39,053 nt of DNA, taken from positions 1 to 39,053 of the forward strand of contig JARKPC010000174.1 in assembly GCA_029975435.1 (NCBI GenBank), read 5' to 3'. This document shows, piece by piece, positions 1 through 8,590 of this stretch. The DNA comes from Propionivibrio sp. GTDB taxonomy: Bacteria; Pseudomonadota; Gammaproteobacteria; Burkholderiales; Rhodocyclaceae. Every line of letters starts with the position of its first letter. Positions within the stretch are counted from its first letter, which is position 1. A program made the translations under genes and the position numbers. A model generated the notes under the pieces. That model was not told where the DNA came from and ran no database searches. It saw only the letters and a program-made list of their open reading frames with translations.

Positions 1-1
1 G

Positions 2-205
2 CCCAGCGGCGGTGAATTCAACATCACCGCCGTCAAGTTCCGCAGCAAGGCCGAGAAGGCCGGGTACAAACAAGGGCAGATCATCACCGGCATCGAGATC
101 GAGAATCACCGGCCCGATCCCGCCTGGATGTTCATCCCGACGTTCGGAGTGCTTGGCCTGATTGTCGTTCTGCAACGGCGCAGAATCGCAGCGGCAAAGC
201 GATAA
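2..205 (+). CDS. C-terminal fragment of a fused TRAP transporter permease (DUF3394-like tail), truncated by window edge
   Basis: An open frame enters from the left edge and ends at TAA 203-205, so only about 67 C-terminal residues are visible. They read ...FNITAVKFRSKAEKAG..., then a short hydrophobic segment (FIPTFGVLGLIVVL) and a basic end (QRRRIAAAKR). A beta-rich stretch followed by one membrane helix and an Arg-rich tail resembles the C-terminal DUF3394 domain found on TRAP 4TM/12TM fusion permeases. That family assignment is from memory of the tail pattern; the transporter body is outside the window. A perfect terminator hairpin follows 20 bases later. Confidence 0.55.
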   Translation, partial: PSGGEFNITAVKFRSKAEKAGYKQGQIITGIEIENHRPDPAWMFIPTFGVLGLIVVLQRRRIAAAKR

Positions 206-225
206 CTGAATCGAAGTCTTGTTTT

Positions 226-259
226 GAAGAAACGCTGCCCAGAGGCAGCGTTTCTTCTT
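226..259 (+). terminator. Rho-independent terminator after the TRAP permease fragment
   Basis: A perfect 14-bp stem (GAAGAAACGCTGCC at 226-239, partner at 244-257) encloses a 4-base CAGA loop. The 3' arm ends in a T-rich run (TTTCTTCTT). It lies directly downstream of the stop codon at 205. Confidence 0.85.
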
Positions 260-327
260 GTGGGGGAAAGATATCTTCTCGATTGCGTTGCGCGCCGCAT
301 GCCATGCCGAGGCCAGTTACGTCACGG

Positions 328-333
328 TATAAT
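328..333 (+). promoter_or_regulatory. Candidate -10 box for the methyltransferase gene
   Basis: A consensus TATAAT lies 60 bases upstream of the methyltransferase ATG and downstream of the terminator at 226-259. The hexamer 17 bases upstream (TGCCGA at 305-310) is a poor -35 match, so only the -10 is convincing. Confidence 0.4.
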
Positions 334-393
334 CTTTCCTTGTTCTAAGCGACCAGCGATTCGTCCTGACGAATCCCTCCGACGGGGAATGAA

Positions 394-1074
394 ATGGCAG
401 CCGTGGCGATGAATACCGAAAAAGCGCGTTTCAACATGATCCAGCAGCAGATTCGCCCCTGGGAAGTGCTCGACCCGGGTGTGCTGGCCTTGCTGTCCGT
501 CGTGAAACGCGAGCAATTCGTGCCCGCAGCGCACAAGGAACTGGCATTCGCCGACGTCGAGATCCCGCTCAAGGCCAATGCGCAACCGGGGCAGACGATG
601 CTCGCGCCGCGGGTCGAAGCGCGCTTCTTGCAGGAACTGGCGATCAAGAATACCGACAAGGTGCTGGAGATCGGTACCGGCAGCGGTTACATGGCGGCGT
701 TGCTGGCGGCCAAGGCCGAATTCGTCAATTCTGTCGAGATCGATCCGGAACTCGTCGAGCTGGCACGCAGGAACCTGCAGAGGGCCGGAGTTGCCAACGT
801 CAGCGTTGATCAGGGCGATGGCTCCTTGGGCTGGGATCTCTATGCACCCTACGACGCGATTATCGTGTCCGCCTCATTGCCGGTGCTGCCCGAGACCCTG
901 TTGCGCCAGCTGAAGATCGGCGGTCGCCTGGTCGCCATCGTTGGCGAAGAACCGGTCATGGAAGCGCAACTGGTCAAGCGTACCGACGAGAACGCCTTCA
1001 GCACCGTAAACCTGTTCGAGACTGTCGTCGCGCCGTTGGTCAATGCACAGCAGCCCAGCAAGTTCTTGTTCTAA
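394..1074 (+). CDS. pcm: Protein-L-isoaspartate O-methyltransferase family protein
   Basis: This 226-aa SAM-dependent methyltransferase belongs to the PCMT family, whose founding members repair isoaspartyl residues in damaged proteins. The SAM-binding motif I is clear (KVLEIGTGSGYMAALL, about residues 88-103), followed by an acidic motif (SVEIDPELVELAR). The conserved N-terminal NMIQQQIRPWEVLD and the C-terminal motif (GGRLVAIVGEEP) fit the family. The start at 394 has a purine-rich GGGGAA upstream; ATG 409 (MNTEK) is an alternative. It is followed 32 bases later by tolC on the same strand, a pairing I recall from other betaproteobacteria. The true substrate of this pcm-like branch beside tolC is not certain. 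Confidence 0.85.
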   Translation: MAAVAMNTEKARFNMIQQQIRPWEVLDPGVLALLSVVKREQFVPAAHKELAFADVEIPLKANAQPGQTMLAPRVEARFLQELAIKNTDKVLEIGTGSGYMAALLAAKAEFVNSVEIDPELVELARRNLQRAGVANVSVDQGDGSLGWDLYAPYDAIIVSASLPVLPETLLRQLKIGGRLVAIVGEEPVMEAQLVKRTDENAFSTVNLFETVVAPLVNAQQPSKFLF

Positions 1075-1106
1075 TCAACCGGGTCATACTACTGCGAGGC
1101 CTATTC

Positions 1107-2444
1107 ATGCGCCGGAAGCACTTGGCAAGCCGTCTGTCGATACTACTGGGAATGTTTTGTCTTTCCGGACAGGCATTGTCTGCCGATCTGCTGCAGGTCT
1201 ACCGCGAAGCTCTGGCCAATGACGCGCAATACGCGGCGGCGCGCGCAACGGCCGAAGCCGGGCGGGAAAAGCTGCCACAGGGGCTGGCCGGTTTGCTGCC
1301 GGTGATCGGAGGTACGGCCAACACGGTGTGGAATGAAAACAAATACCGCGTCGATGGCGGGGCGCAGACACACAAGGAATACAACACCAACGCGTACAAC
1401 GTCAGCCTGACCCAGCCCTTGTTCCGCTGGCAGAATATAGTTCAGTACGGTCAGGCCCAGTGGCAGGTTGTCCAGGCCGAAGCGAATTTCGCCCAGGCGT
1501 CCCAAGACCTCATCCTGCGTGTGGCGCAGGCCTACTTCGACGTCCTCTATGCGCAGGAAAACCTGAGGGCCGTGCGCGCCAACAAACAGGCTATCGCGCA
1601 GCAACTGGAACAGGCGAAGAAGAATTTCGAGGTCGGTACAGCCACGATCACCGACACACATGAAGCCCAGTCGCGATACGACCTGGCCAGCGCCCAGGAG
1701 ATCGCAGGAGAAAGCGATCTGGAGGTCAAGCGTTATGCCCTGCGGGTCGTGGTCGGCAAGGATGTTGGCGAACTGAACAGGCTGCGCGCCGATGCGACGC
1801 TGTCCCCGCCGCAGCCGGCCACCATGGAGAGATGGGTGGAGGCTGCCGAAAGCGGGAGTTTTTCGGTCCAGTCGCAACAGGCGGCCGTCGAGGTCGCCAC
1901 CAAGGAAGTCGAGCGCATCCGTGCCGGGCATTATCCGACGCTTGATGCGGTGGCCAACTATGGCCAGAACAACGCGGCGCTATCGTTCGCCGGAAACTCC
2001 AATCTGGAAACCGATGTGCGCAATGTCGGTCTGCAACTCACCATTCCGATTTTCCAGGGCGGGGCCGTCAATTCAAGGACTCGCGAAGCGATTGCCAATC
2101 GCTCGGCGGCGCAGTCCGCGCTTGAAAGCGCGCGGCGCACGGCAACGCTCGGAGCGCGGCAATCGTTCCTGGGAGTGGTGAACGGGCTGGCGCAGGTGCG
2201 GGCGCTCAATGCGGCGCTGGTATCGAGCACCAGCGCATTGGAGTCCAACAAGCTGGGCTATGAAGTCGGCGTGCGCATCAATATCGATGTGCTCAATGCC
2301 GAGCAGCAGGTCTATGTCACCAAGCGCGACCTGGCCAAGGCCCGCTTCGATACGCTGCTCTCGCAGCTCAAGTTGAAGGCGGCAGTTGGTACTCTGGGCG
2401 AGAGCGATCTGGAACAAATCAACCCGTTGTTCGAGGCGCAGTAA
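1107..2444 (+). CDS. tolC: TolC-family outer membrane efflux channel protein
   Basis: A 445-aa precursor whose Sec signal peptide (MRRKHLASRLSILLGMFCLSGQALSA) is cleaved near residue 26. The mature protein has two homologous OEP halves with long Gln/Ala-rich helices (about residues 100-215 and 310-425) typical of the TolC alpha-barrel. The segment TQPLFRWQNIVQYGQAQ and its counterpart QLTIPIFQGGAVNSRTREA mark the repeated strand-helix junctions. It would act as the outer-membrane duct of a type I secretion system or RND/MFS efflux pump; no inner-membrane partner is nearby. Its last 26 bases overlap the 3' end of the convergent waaA. Confidence 0.93.
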   Translation: MRRKHLASRLSILLGMFCLSGQALSADLLQVYREALANDAQYAAARATAEAGREKLPQGLAGLLPVIGGTANTVWNENKYRVDGGAQTHKEYNTNAYNVSLTQPLFRWQNIVQYGQAQWQVVQAEANFAQASQDLILRVAQAYFDVLYAQENLRAVRANKQAIAQQLEQAKKNFEVGTATITDTHEAQSRYDLASAQEIAGESDLEVKRYALRVVVGKDVGELNRLRADATLSPPQPATMERWVEAAESGSFSVQSQQAAVEVATKEVERIRAGHYPTLDAVANYGQNNAALSFAGNSNLETDVRNVGLQLTIPIFQGGAVNSRTREAIANRSAAQSALESARRTATLGARQSFLGVVNGLAQVRALNAALVSSTSALESNKLGYEVGVRINIDVLNAEQQVYVTKRDLAKARFDTLLSQLKLKAAVGTLGESDLEQINPLFEAQ

Positions 2445-3693
2445 ATTTCCTGACCAGGGCGATCGTCCGGGCGGTCGCTCCGCGATGCTCCTGGCTGAAG
2501 CTGACTGCCGACTCGCGCATCGCCTGTAGCAGTCTTGTATCTGCCAACAGGCTTTTGATCGCCGCTGCCGCATCGGTCGCGTCGGAGATGCGTTGCGCCG
2601 CGCCGCAGGCCAGCGCGTCTTCGGTCGCCTGAGCGAAGTTGAACGTGTGCGGTCCTACCAGCACCGGGCATCCGCAGGCCGCTGCCTCGATCAGGTTCTG
2701 CCCGCCGAAGGGCAGCAACGTACCGCCGATCAGCGAGATGTCGGCGGCTGCAAAGTAGGCGGGCATCTCGCCCATGCTGTCACCCAGCCAGACGCGCGTT
2801 TCGGGCCCTGGAAAGCCGCCTTCGCTGCGTCTGCAGAATGGCAATCCACGCTCCTGGACCATCGCCGCCACCTCATTGAAGCGTTGCGGGTGTCGCGGTA
2901 CCAGCAACAGTAACAGTTCGGGCAGATCGAGCCGGGAAAATGCGTCGAGGATGAGCGGCTCCTCTCCTTCACGGGTACTGGCAGCGAGCCACACCGGGCG
3001 CCTGCCGAACGACCGGCGCCATTCGGCGCCGAGTTGCAGCTTTTCAGGGGCCGGGGTGACGTCGAACTTCAGGTTGCCGGTCATGCAGATCTCTCCGGCG
3101 CCTATCGACTTCAGGCGTTTCGCGTCGGCGGACGTCTGCGCGGCGATGCCCGCAAGTTTTCCCAGAGCCGGCCGGATAAGCGGCAGGAGGCGCTGGTAAC
3201 CCTGCTGTGATTTGGCCGACAGGCGGGCGTTGACCAGAAGCATAGGAATCTCGCGTTGGCGGGCGGCGGCGATCAGGTTGGGCCAGATCTCGGTTTCCAT
3301 GAGCAGGCCGAGGCGCGGCTTGAAGTAGTCGAGAAAGCGACCGCAGGCATCGGGCAGGTCGTAAGGCAGATAGGTTTGGATCAGGCGCGGTCCGTACTTG
3401 CCGATAAGTTCTCCGCCGACTGCGCGTCCGGTCGGCGTCATGTGCGTCATCAGCAGCGAATGATCGGGATACTCGGTGAGCAGCGCCTTGATCAACGGTT
3501 CAGCGGCGCGCGTCTCGCCGACAGAGACGGCGTGCAGCCACAGCAGACGGTCGGGGCGTGCCTGATCGAGGAACCCGTAACGCTCCCCGAGGTGCTGCAG
3601 ATACTCGGGCTGCTTGCGTGCCCGCCAGGCCAGCCGGATCCAGACAAGGGGCTGGGCCAGGTAGAACAGCATGGAATAGATCAGGCGGATCAT
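2419..3693 (-). CDS. waaA: 3-deoxy-D-manno-octulosonic acid (Kdo) transferase
   Basis: A 424-aa glycosyltransferase (GT30) that adds Kdo to lipid IVA in LPS synthesis at the inner-membrane cytoplasmic face. An N-terminal hydrophobic anchor (MIRLIYSMLFYLAQPLVW) precedes the family motif LWLHAVSVGETRAAEPLI with its catalytic Glu (about residues 50-67). Later motifs are LLMETEIWPNL and, near the C-terminus, GGTLLPFGGQNLIEAAACGCPVLVGPHTFNF. I chose the ATG at 3693: it overlaps the waaC stop as ATGA, the sign of translational coupling. A longer frame upstream only shadows waaC. The 3' end overlaps the convergent tolC tail by 26 bases, leaving no room for a separate terminator. Confidence 0.93.
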   Translation of the reverse strand: MIRLIYSMLFYLAQPLVWIRLAWRARKQPEYLQHLGERYGFLDQARPDRLLWLHAVSVGETRAAEPLIKALLTEYPDHSLLMTHMTPTGRAVGGELIGKYGPRLIQTYLPYDLPDACGRFLDYFKPRLGLLMETEIWPNLIAAARQREIPMLLVNARLSAKSQQGYQRLLPLIRPALGKLAGIAAQTSADAKRLKSIGAGEICMTGNLKFDVTPAPEKLQLGAEWRRSFGRRPVWLAASTREGEEPLILDAFSRLDLPELLLLLVPRHPQRFNEVAAMVQERGLPFCRRSEGGFPGPETRVWLGDSMGEMPAYFAAADISLIGGTLLPFGGQNLIEAAACGCPVLVGPHTFNFAQATEDALACGAAQRISDATDAAAAIKSLLADTRLLQAMRESAVSFSQEHRGATARTIALVRKFTAPRTTG

Positions 3694-4646
3694 CGGTGCA
3701 ACTCCTGAGCGATGGCGGTCAGGACTTCGGGTACGTCTGGCGCGCGGCCCGGGCCGCCGAGATTGCGGAAATTTCGCGTGCCATGGACTCCGGTCAGCGC
3801 CGGATCGGTGGCGATGTAGAGCGCAATGGTCGGGACACCCAGCGCCGTAGCCAGGTGCACCAGACCGGTATCGACGCCGACAGCCAGATCGGCGTGTCCG
3901 ATCAGTGCCGCCAGTTCGCGTATCGTCAAGGATGGTGCGGCGATCGAAGCGGGGGCGCCGGCGGCAATGCGCTCGGCGCGTTGCCGCTCGACCGGGTTGC
4001 CGGAAGGCAGGACTGGTGTGATTCCGCGGTCGAGCAAGTGCCGGGCCACGCCAATCCAGTGCGCTTCGCTCCACAATTTGTCGTCGCGGCTGGTCGCCGT
4101 CAACAGCACGGCATGGCGTTCGGAATTGAGCCATGGAAACGCCAGGTCGGGTGCGGTGATGCCGTAGTCCAGGGGTAGATCCACCGGGTAGTCGAAGGCG
4201 GCGGCGCTCAACCAGCGGTTGCGTTCGACGGCATGGGCATTCGGCGGAATGACGAAGGTCTTGTCGTAAAAATAGGAAGCCAGCGGTTCGCGGGCGACCT
4301 CGGCGGCATAGCCGTAGCACCTGCCGCGTGCAAGAAAGGTGATGAGTCCGCTCTTGATCAGCCCCTGCGTATCGAGTACGGCATCATAGACGGTCTGGCC
4401 GAGGCGTTTCCTGAATTCTCCGATTTCACGCCAGGTGGAGGTGTGGAAAAGCGTCTTGCGCCAGCGGCGGATGGCCACCGGGACGACTGTTCCGACTCCG
4501 GGATGCAGGCGCGGAATGTCGGCAAAGGGTTCCTCGACGCACCAGTCGATGACGGCCTCGGGGAACTGGCGTCGCAGGTCGCTGGCGACGGGCAGGTTGT
4601 GGATGACATCGCCCAGCGATGATGTTTTGACCAGCAGGATGCGCAT
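3690..4646 (-). CDS. waaC: Lipopolysaccharide heptosyltransferase I
   Basis: A 318-aa GT9-family enzyme that transfers L-glycero-D-manno-heptose to Kdo in the LPS inner core. The N-terminus MRILLVKTSSLGDVIHNLPV is the signature of this family, and the ADP-heptose-binding C-terminal half carries GHADLAVGVDTGLVHLATALGVPTIALY (about residues 250-278). It is translationally coupled to waaA by a 4-base overlap, so the two core-assembly steps are made from one transcript. A minus-strand TATAAT at 4682-4687 lies 36 bases upstream of the start. Confidence 0.92.
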   Translation of the reverse strand: MRILLVKTSSLGDVIHNLPVASDLRRQFPEAVIDWCVEEPFADIPRLHPGVGTVVPVAIRRWRKTLFHTSTWREIGEFRKRLGQTVYDAVLDTQGLIKSGLITFLARGRCYGYAAEVAREPLASYFYDKTFVIPPNAHAVERNRWLSAAAFDYPVDLPLDYGITAPDLAFPWLNSERHAVLLTATSRDDKLWSEAHWIGVARHLLDRGITPVLPSGNPVERQRAERIAAGAPASIAAPSLTIRELAALIGHADLAVGVDTGLVHLATALGVPTIALYIATDPALTGVHGTRNFRNLGGPGRAPDVPEVLTAIAQELHR

Positions 4647-4681
4647 CGGCAGGAAGATTAGGCGCGCTAGCGGAAGGGCGC

Positions 4682-4687
4682 ATTATA
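4682..4687 (-). promoter_or_regulatory. Candidate -10 box of the waaC-waaA operon
   Basis: ATTATA on the plus strand reads TATAAT on the minus strand, 36 bases upstream of the waaC ATG. No good -35 is found at the usual distance. The 185-base region between waaC and the divergent dehydratase gene must hold both promoters. Confidence 0.4.
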
Positions 4688-4831
4688 CGCTCCGGGTTGC
4701 GGTTTCGTCGGGAGTGAGCTTTACAGGGAATTGGCCGAATTACGTCGGAATTCGAAGCTGAGCCGGTTCCGTGCGAATACGTATCTCACTGAAATGCCCA
4801 CCGATTAACGTAAAATGTCGGACATGACACG

Positions 4832-6703
4832 ATGCTGCCCCGGTGTAATTTTTCGATGATTCCTCATTCGCTGGTAAAACGTTTCCTGGCCATCCTGCAC
4901 GACCTCGTCGCCGTGGCGGCCTGCTGGTTCATGGCGTATTGGCTGCGCTTCAATCTGGACATTTCCGCGGAATTTATGGAAAGCGCCCGGCATGCCTTGC
5001 TGCCGGTCTTCGCCGTCTACGCTCCGGCCTGCTGGTTTTTCGGGCTGTATCGCGGGGTCTGGCGCTATGCCAGCGTGATGGACCTGCGTCGTATCATCGT
5101 GGCGGTAGGGTCGGCCTCGGTCGTTGCCGCGGCAGCGATCTACATGCTGCACCTGCCTGGCGTACCGCGTTCGGTGCTGATCCTCCACCCTGTCCTGTTG
5201 ATCCTGGCGATGGGGGGCAGTCGGTTTGCTTACCGGGCATGGCGCGACCGTGCGCTCTATGGCCGGGTGATGTTTGCCGGGGAGCCGGTGCTGGTGCTGG
5301 GTTGTGGCGACGCTGCCGAACGCCTGCTGCGCGAACTGGCACATTCGCCCGACTGGTCCGTGGTCGGCCTGTTGAGCGAGGATGCTCGTCGTGTCGGGCA
5401 GGAATTGCACGGCGTCAAGGTTCTCGGCCCGCAGGAAGACCTGTCCGCTTGGGCCGAAAAACTGTCCGTCAGCAAGGCGATCGTGGCCATGCCCGAAGCG
5501 TCGCCGCGGAAGCGCCGCCATACCATGGAGCTGGCCGTTCAGGCCGGGTTGTCGGTGATGACCGTGCCGAGCCTGGAGGACATGCTGGGCGGCAAGGTGG
5601 CGGTTTCCAAGATTCGCCAGGTGCAACTCGAGGATTTGTTGGGGCGGGAGGCGGTCGAGCTCGACAGCGCCGGCCTGCATTCCTGGATCGACGGGAAAAC
5701 GGTCCTGGTTACCGGTGCCGGCGGGTCGATCGGTTCCGAACTCGCCCGCCAGGTGGCCCTGTTCAACCCCGGTTTGCTGATTCTGCTGGATATCTCCGAG
5801 TTCGCCCTGTACCAGGTGGAGCAGGAATTCCAGCGGCAGTATCCGCAGGTCCAGTGCGCCTTCATCGTTGGCGATGTGAAGGACGTGGCGTGGCTGGATT
5901 GGATTTTTTCGCACCACCGTCCGTCGGTGGTGTTCCATGCGGCGGCTTACAAGCATGTTCCCTTGATGGAGGGCGACAATGCCTGGCAGGCGGTCAGGAA
6001 CAACGTGGTCGGCTCGAAACGGCTGGCCGAAGCGGCGCGGCATTACGGAACCGACAAGGTAGTCCTGATCTCCACCGACAAGGCGGTCAATCCAACCAAT
6101 GTGATGGGCGCGACCAAGCGCCTGGCCGAACGCGTGCTGTCTGCAATGCAGCAGGAACGGCATGAAGACGAAGGCGGCACCCGCTTCATCACCGTGCGTT
6201 TCGGCAACGTGCTGGGCAGCAACGGATCGGTGATTCCGACCTTTCGCGAACAGATTGCGCGCGGCGGACCCGTCACGGTGACGCATCCGGAGATCATCCG
6301 TTACTTCATGCTCATACCGGAGGCGGCGCAATTGGTGTTGCAGGCCGGGTTGATGGGCAAGGGCGGTGAGATTTTCGTTCTCGAGATGGGGGAGCCGGTA
6401 CGAATCGCCGATCTGGCGCGCGACATGATCCGCCTGTCCGGTTTCTCGGAAGATGAGATCAAGATCGAATTCACCGGTTTGCGGCCTGGCGAAAAGCTCT
6501 ACGAGGAACTGTTGACCGACAGCGAACAGACCGTGCCGACGCCGCACGCCAAGTTGCGCGTGGCGATGTCGGAGGCGGCGCCGGACGCCGAGTGGCGGCG
6601 CGATCTCGAGAGTTGGCTGAGAGAACCGGCGCCCGAGACCAGCAGCGACCTGAAACTGCGCCTGCACCGTTTCGTCCCGGAATATTCGCCGCAACTCAAC
6701 TGA
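4832..6703 (+). CDS. Membrane-bound NDP-sugar 4,6-dehydratase (WbpM/PglF/CapD family)
   Basis: A 623-aa polysaccharide-biosynthesis dehydratase. The first ~135 residues form about four membrane helices (including FLAILHDLVAVAACWFMAYW), followed by a Rossmann-like CoA-binding region. The C-terminal extended-SDR domain begins with the NAD-binding VTGAGGSIGSELARQ near residue 291. The catalytic segment ISTDKAVNPTNVMGATKR (about residues 411-428) has Met in place of the usual SDR Tyr (MxxxK), as in WbpM and PglF. Such enzymes convert UDP-GlcNAc to a 4-keto-6-deoxy sugar for O-antigen, capsule or protein glycosylation. The start is uncertain: 4832 and 4856 both lack a clear ribosome-binding site. 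Its location next to waaAC supports a surface-glycan role. Confidence 0.88.
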   Translation: MLPRCNFSMIPHSLVKRFLAILHDLVAVAACWFMAYWLRFNLDISAEFMESARHALLPVFAVYAPACWFFGLYRGVWRYASVMDLRRIIVAVGSASVVAAAAIYMLHLPGVPRSVLILHPVLLILAMGGSRFAYRAWRDRALYGRVMFAGEPVLVLGCGDAAERLLRELAHSPDWSVVGLLSEDARRVGQELHGVKVLGPQEDLSAWAEKLSVSKAIVAMPEASPRKRRHTMELAVQAGLSVMTVPSLEDMLGGKVAVSKIRQVQLEDLLGREAVELDSAGLHSWIDGKTVLVTGAGGSIGSELARQVALFNPGLLILLDISEFALYQVEQEFQRQYPQVQCAFIVGDVKDVAWLDWIFSHHRPSVVFHAAAYKHVPLMEGDNAWQAVRNNVVGSKRLAEAARHYGTDKVVLISTDKAVNPTNVMGATKRLAERVLSAMQQERHEDEGGTRFITVRFGNVLGSNGSVIPTFREQIARGGPVTVTHPEIIRYFMLIPEAAQLVLQAGLMGKGGEIFVLEMGEPVRIADLARDMIRLSGFSEDEIKIEFTGLRPGEKLYEELLTDSEQTVPTPHAKLRVAMSEAAPDAEWRRDLESWLREPAPETSSDLKLRLHRFVPEYSPQLN

Positions 6704-6724
6704 TCTCAACTGAGTCCAATAACC

Positions 6725-7546
6725 ATGGCCACCTATGCGATCGGCGATATCCAGGGCTGTTTCGGCTCGTTTTCGCGCCTGCTCGATCATTGTCGCTTCG
6801 ACGGGGCGGTCGATCGCCTTTGGCTGGTCGGCGACCTGGTCAACCGTGGGCCGCGTTCACTGGAAACCCTGCGTTTCGTTCGTGATCTGGGAGACTCGGC
6901 GGTTACCGTGCTGGGCAACCATGACTTGTCGCTGCTGATGGCGGCGGAAGGTTTCGGGAAACGAGGCAAGGGCGATACCTTCGACGATGTCCTGAACGCG
7001 CCGGACCGCGAGGATCTGTTGTTCTGGCTGCGCCGCCAGCCGTTGTGCCATGTCGAGGGCGCTTATTGCATGGTGCATGCCGGTTTGCTGCCGCAATGGA
7101 CGGTGGTCAAGGCGCGGGCCCTCGCGGCCGAGGTCGAGGCGGCATTGAGGGCGCCCGACTGGCGCGAGTTCATGGCGCATATGTGGGGCAGCGAACCCGC
7201 CGCCTGGCGGGATGACCTGCAAGGCTGGCCACGCCTGCGGGCGGTCGTCAACGCCATGACACGCATGCGTTTCTGCACGCCCGACGGAGTCATGGACTTC
7301 CACGCCAAAGGCGAAATCGACAATGCTCCGGAGGGATGCGTGCCGTGGTTCGAGGCGCCGGGCAGGCGCAGCGCGGATACGGTTCTGGTCACCGGTCACT
7401 GGTCGGCCTTGGGGCTGAAGATACTGCCCAACCTGCTGGCGCTCGATTCCGGGTGCTTGTGGGGCGGTCCTCTCACTGCCGTCAGGCTGGAAGACAGGGC
7501 GGTGTTCCAGGTGCCTTGTGCGCAGGAGGAAATTCGCGCCTGGTAG
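6725..7546 (+). CDS. apaH: Symmetrical bis(5'-nucleosyl)-tetraphosphatase (Ap4A hydrolase)
   Basis: A 273-aa metallophosphoesterase that cleaves Ap4A to two ADP. The metal-binding motifs occur in order: GDIQGCFGSF (residues 7-16), GDLVNRGPRSLE (about 37-48), GNHDLSLL (about 65-72), and the late HAG and GH histidines (MVHAGLLPQW, VTGHWSALG). The C-terminus has the family's GCLWGGPLTAVRLE. Length matches typical ApaH (about 280 aa). It starts 22 bases after the dehydratase stop and is probably cotranscribed with it. A strong hairpin follows the stop. Confidence 0.95.
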   Translation: MATYAIGDIQGCFGSFSRLLDHCRFDGAVDRLWLVGDLVNRGPRSLETLRFVRDLGDSAVTVLGNHDLSLLMAAEGFGKRGKGDTFDDVLNAPDREDLLFWLRRQPLCHVEGAYCMVHAGLLPQWTVVKARALAAEVEAALRAPDWREFMAHMWGSEPAAWRDDLQGWPRLRAVVNAMTRMRFCTPDGVMDFHAKGEIDNAPEGCVPWFEAPGRRSADTVLVTGHWSALGLKILPNLLALDSGCLWGGPLTAVRLEDRAVFQVPCAQEEIRAW

Positions 7547-7572
7547 CGGCGCGGGTTGCCGCGCCGCGCTTT
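7546..7572 (+). terminator. Terminator hairpin after apaH
   Basis: A perfect 9-bp G+C stem (GCGGCGCGG at 7546-7554, CCGCGCCGC at 7559-7567) with a GTTG loop is followed by GCTTTC. It sits between convergent apaH and the PfkB kinase gene. The T-run is short, so termination strength is uncertain. Confidence 0.6.
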
Positions 7573-7579
7573 CAGGTTC

Positions 7580-8515
7580 TTACCAGGGGGATTCGCCGAA
7601 GGCCCTGGCAAAGCATCCGGCGATGTCGTTGCGGGTTGGGCGGTGGTTCTGCCCGCCACGGGAAGCAACCTTGATAGCGCCCATGACCGCCGCAAGCCGG
7701 CCGGTCTTTGTCCAGTCCCAGCCCTTGGCGATGCCGTACAGCAATCCGGAGCGGTAGGCGTCGCCGCAGCCGGTGGGATCGACGACTTCCTTCGCCTGCA
7801 CGCAGGGGATGTCGATGCCTCTGCCGGCCGCATAAATCTGCGATCCTTCTCCCCCTCTTGTGACGATGAGAGCCTGGAGTCTGCCGGCAAGCTGCTCCAG
7901 CGACTGGCCCGTGCGGTCGCACAGCAGCCGGGCTTCATAATCGTTGAAACAGGCGTAGTCGGCCAGTTGCAGGAAATGCAGCAGTTCTTCCCCGGAAAAC
8001 ATCGGCAACCCCTGGCCGGGGTCGAAAACGAAGGGGATGCCGGCCGCCGAGAGGTCCGACGCATGCTTGAGCATGCCCTCCCTGCCATCCGGGGCGACGA
8101 TGGCCAGCTTCACATGTCGGGTATCGGAAATGCGGTTCTGGTGCGAGAAGCTCATGGCACCCGGGTGAAACGCGGTGATCTGGTTGTCGTCCAGATCGGT
8201 GGTGATGAAGGCCTGCGCGGTATAGGCGCCGTCGATCTGCCGCACATGGGCGCGGGACAGGCCCAGGCCGTCCAGCCGGCTGAGATAGGGGGCGGCATCC
8301 TCGCCGACCGTGGCCATGATCAACGGATCGTCGCCGAGCAGCTTCAGGTTGTAGGCGATATTGCCGGCACAGCCGCCGAATTCGCGGCGCATCTCGGGCA
8401 CCAGGAACGCCACGTTCAGGATATGGATCTGCTCCGGCAGGATATGGTTCTTGAAACGATCATGGAAAACCATGATGTTGTCGTAAGCAATCGAACCGCA
8501 GACTAGTGTGGACAT
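7580..8515 (-). CDS. PfkB-family sugar/nucleoside kinase (adenosine-kinase-like)
   Basis: A 311-aa ribokinase-fold kinase. The N-terminus MSTLVCGSIAYDNIM and the FGGCAGNIAYNLKLLG motif (about residues 46-61) form the substrate pocket. The C-terminal PfkB signature VDPTGCGDAYRSGLLYG (about residues 248-264) holds the catalytic Asp and anion hole. I prefer ATG 8515, which has AAGGTG at good spacing, over an in-frame GTG at 8527. The Asn-Ile/Tyr-Asn composition after GGCAGN resembles adenosine and inosine kinases rather than ribokinase, but the substrate is not determined. It lies 75 bases downstream of the DUF3426 gene and may be the last gene of the acc operon. Confidence 0.85.
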   Translation of the reverse strand: MSTLVCGSIAYDNIMVFHDRFKNHILPEQIHILNVAFLVPEMRREFGGCAGNIAYNLKLLGDDPLIMATVGEDAAPYLSRLDGLGLSRAHVRQIDGAYTAQAFITTDLDDNQITAFHPGAMSFSHQNRISDTRHVKLAIVAPDGREGMLKHASDLSAAGIPFVFDPGQGLPMFSGEELLHFLQLADYACFNDYEARLLCDRTGQSLEQLAGRLQALIVTRGGEGSQIYAAGRGIDIPCVQAKEVVDPTGCGDAYRSGLLYGIAKGWDWTKTGRLAAVMGAIKVASRGGQNHRPTRNDIAGCFARAFGESPW

Positions 8516-8590
8516 GGGCTTCGGCACCTTGTAATTGAGGCGCCGATTATAGCATCAGGCCTGGAGAGGCTCCTGCTGCCGCGAACCGGG

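Noticed and set aside
2419-4320. Extended waaA frame of 633 codons
   Set aside because: The first ~210 codons are an out-of-frame reading of waaC; the ATG at 3693, coupled to the waaC stop, gives a normal-length WaaA.
4805-6790. 661-codon minus-strand frame opposite the NDP-sugar dehydratase
   Set aside because: His/Gln/Arg-rich composition with no recognisable motif; the plus-strand gene has clear catalytic motifs over the same span.
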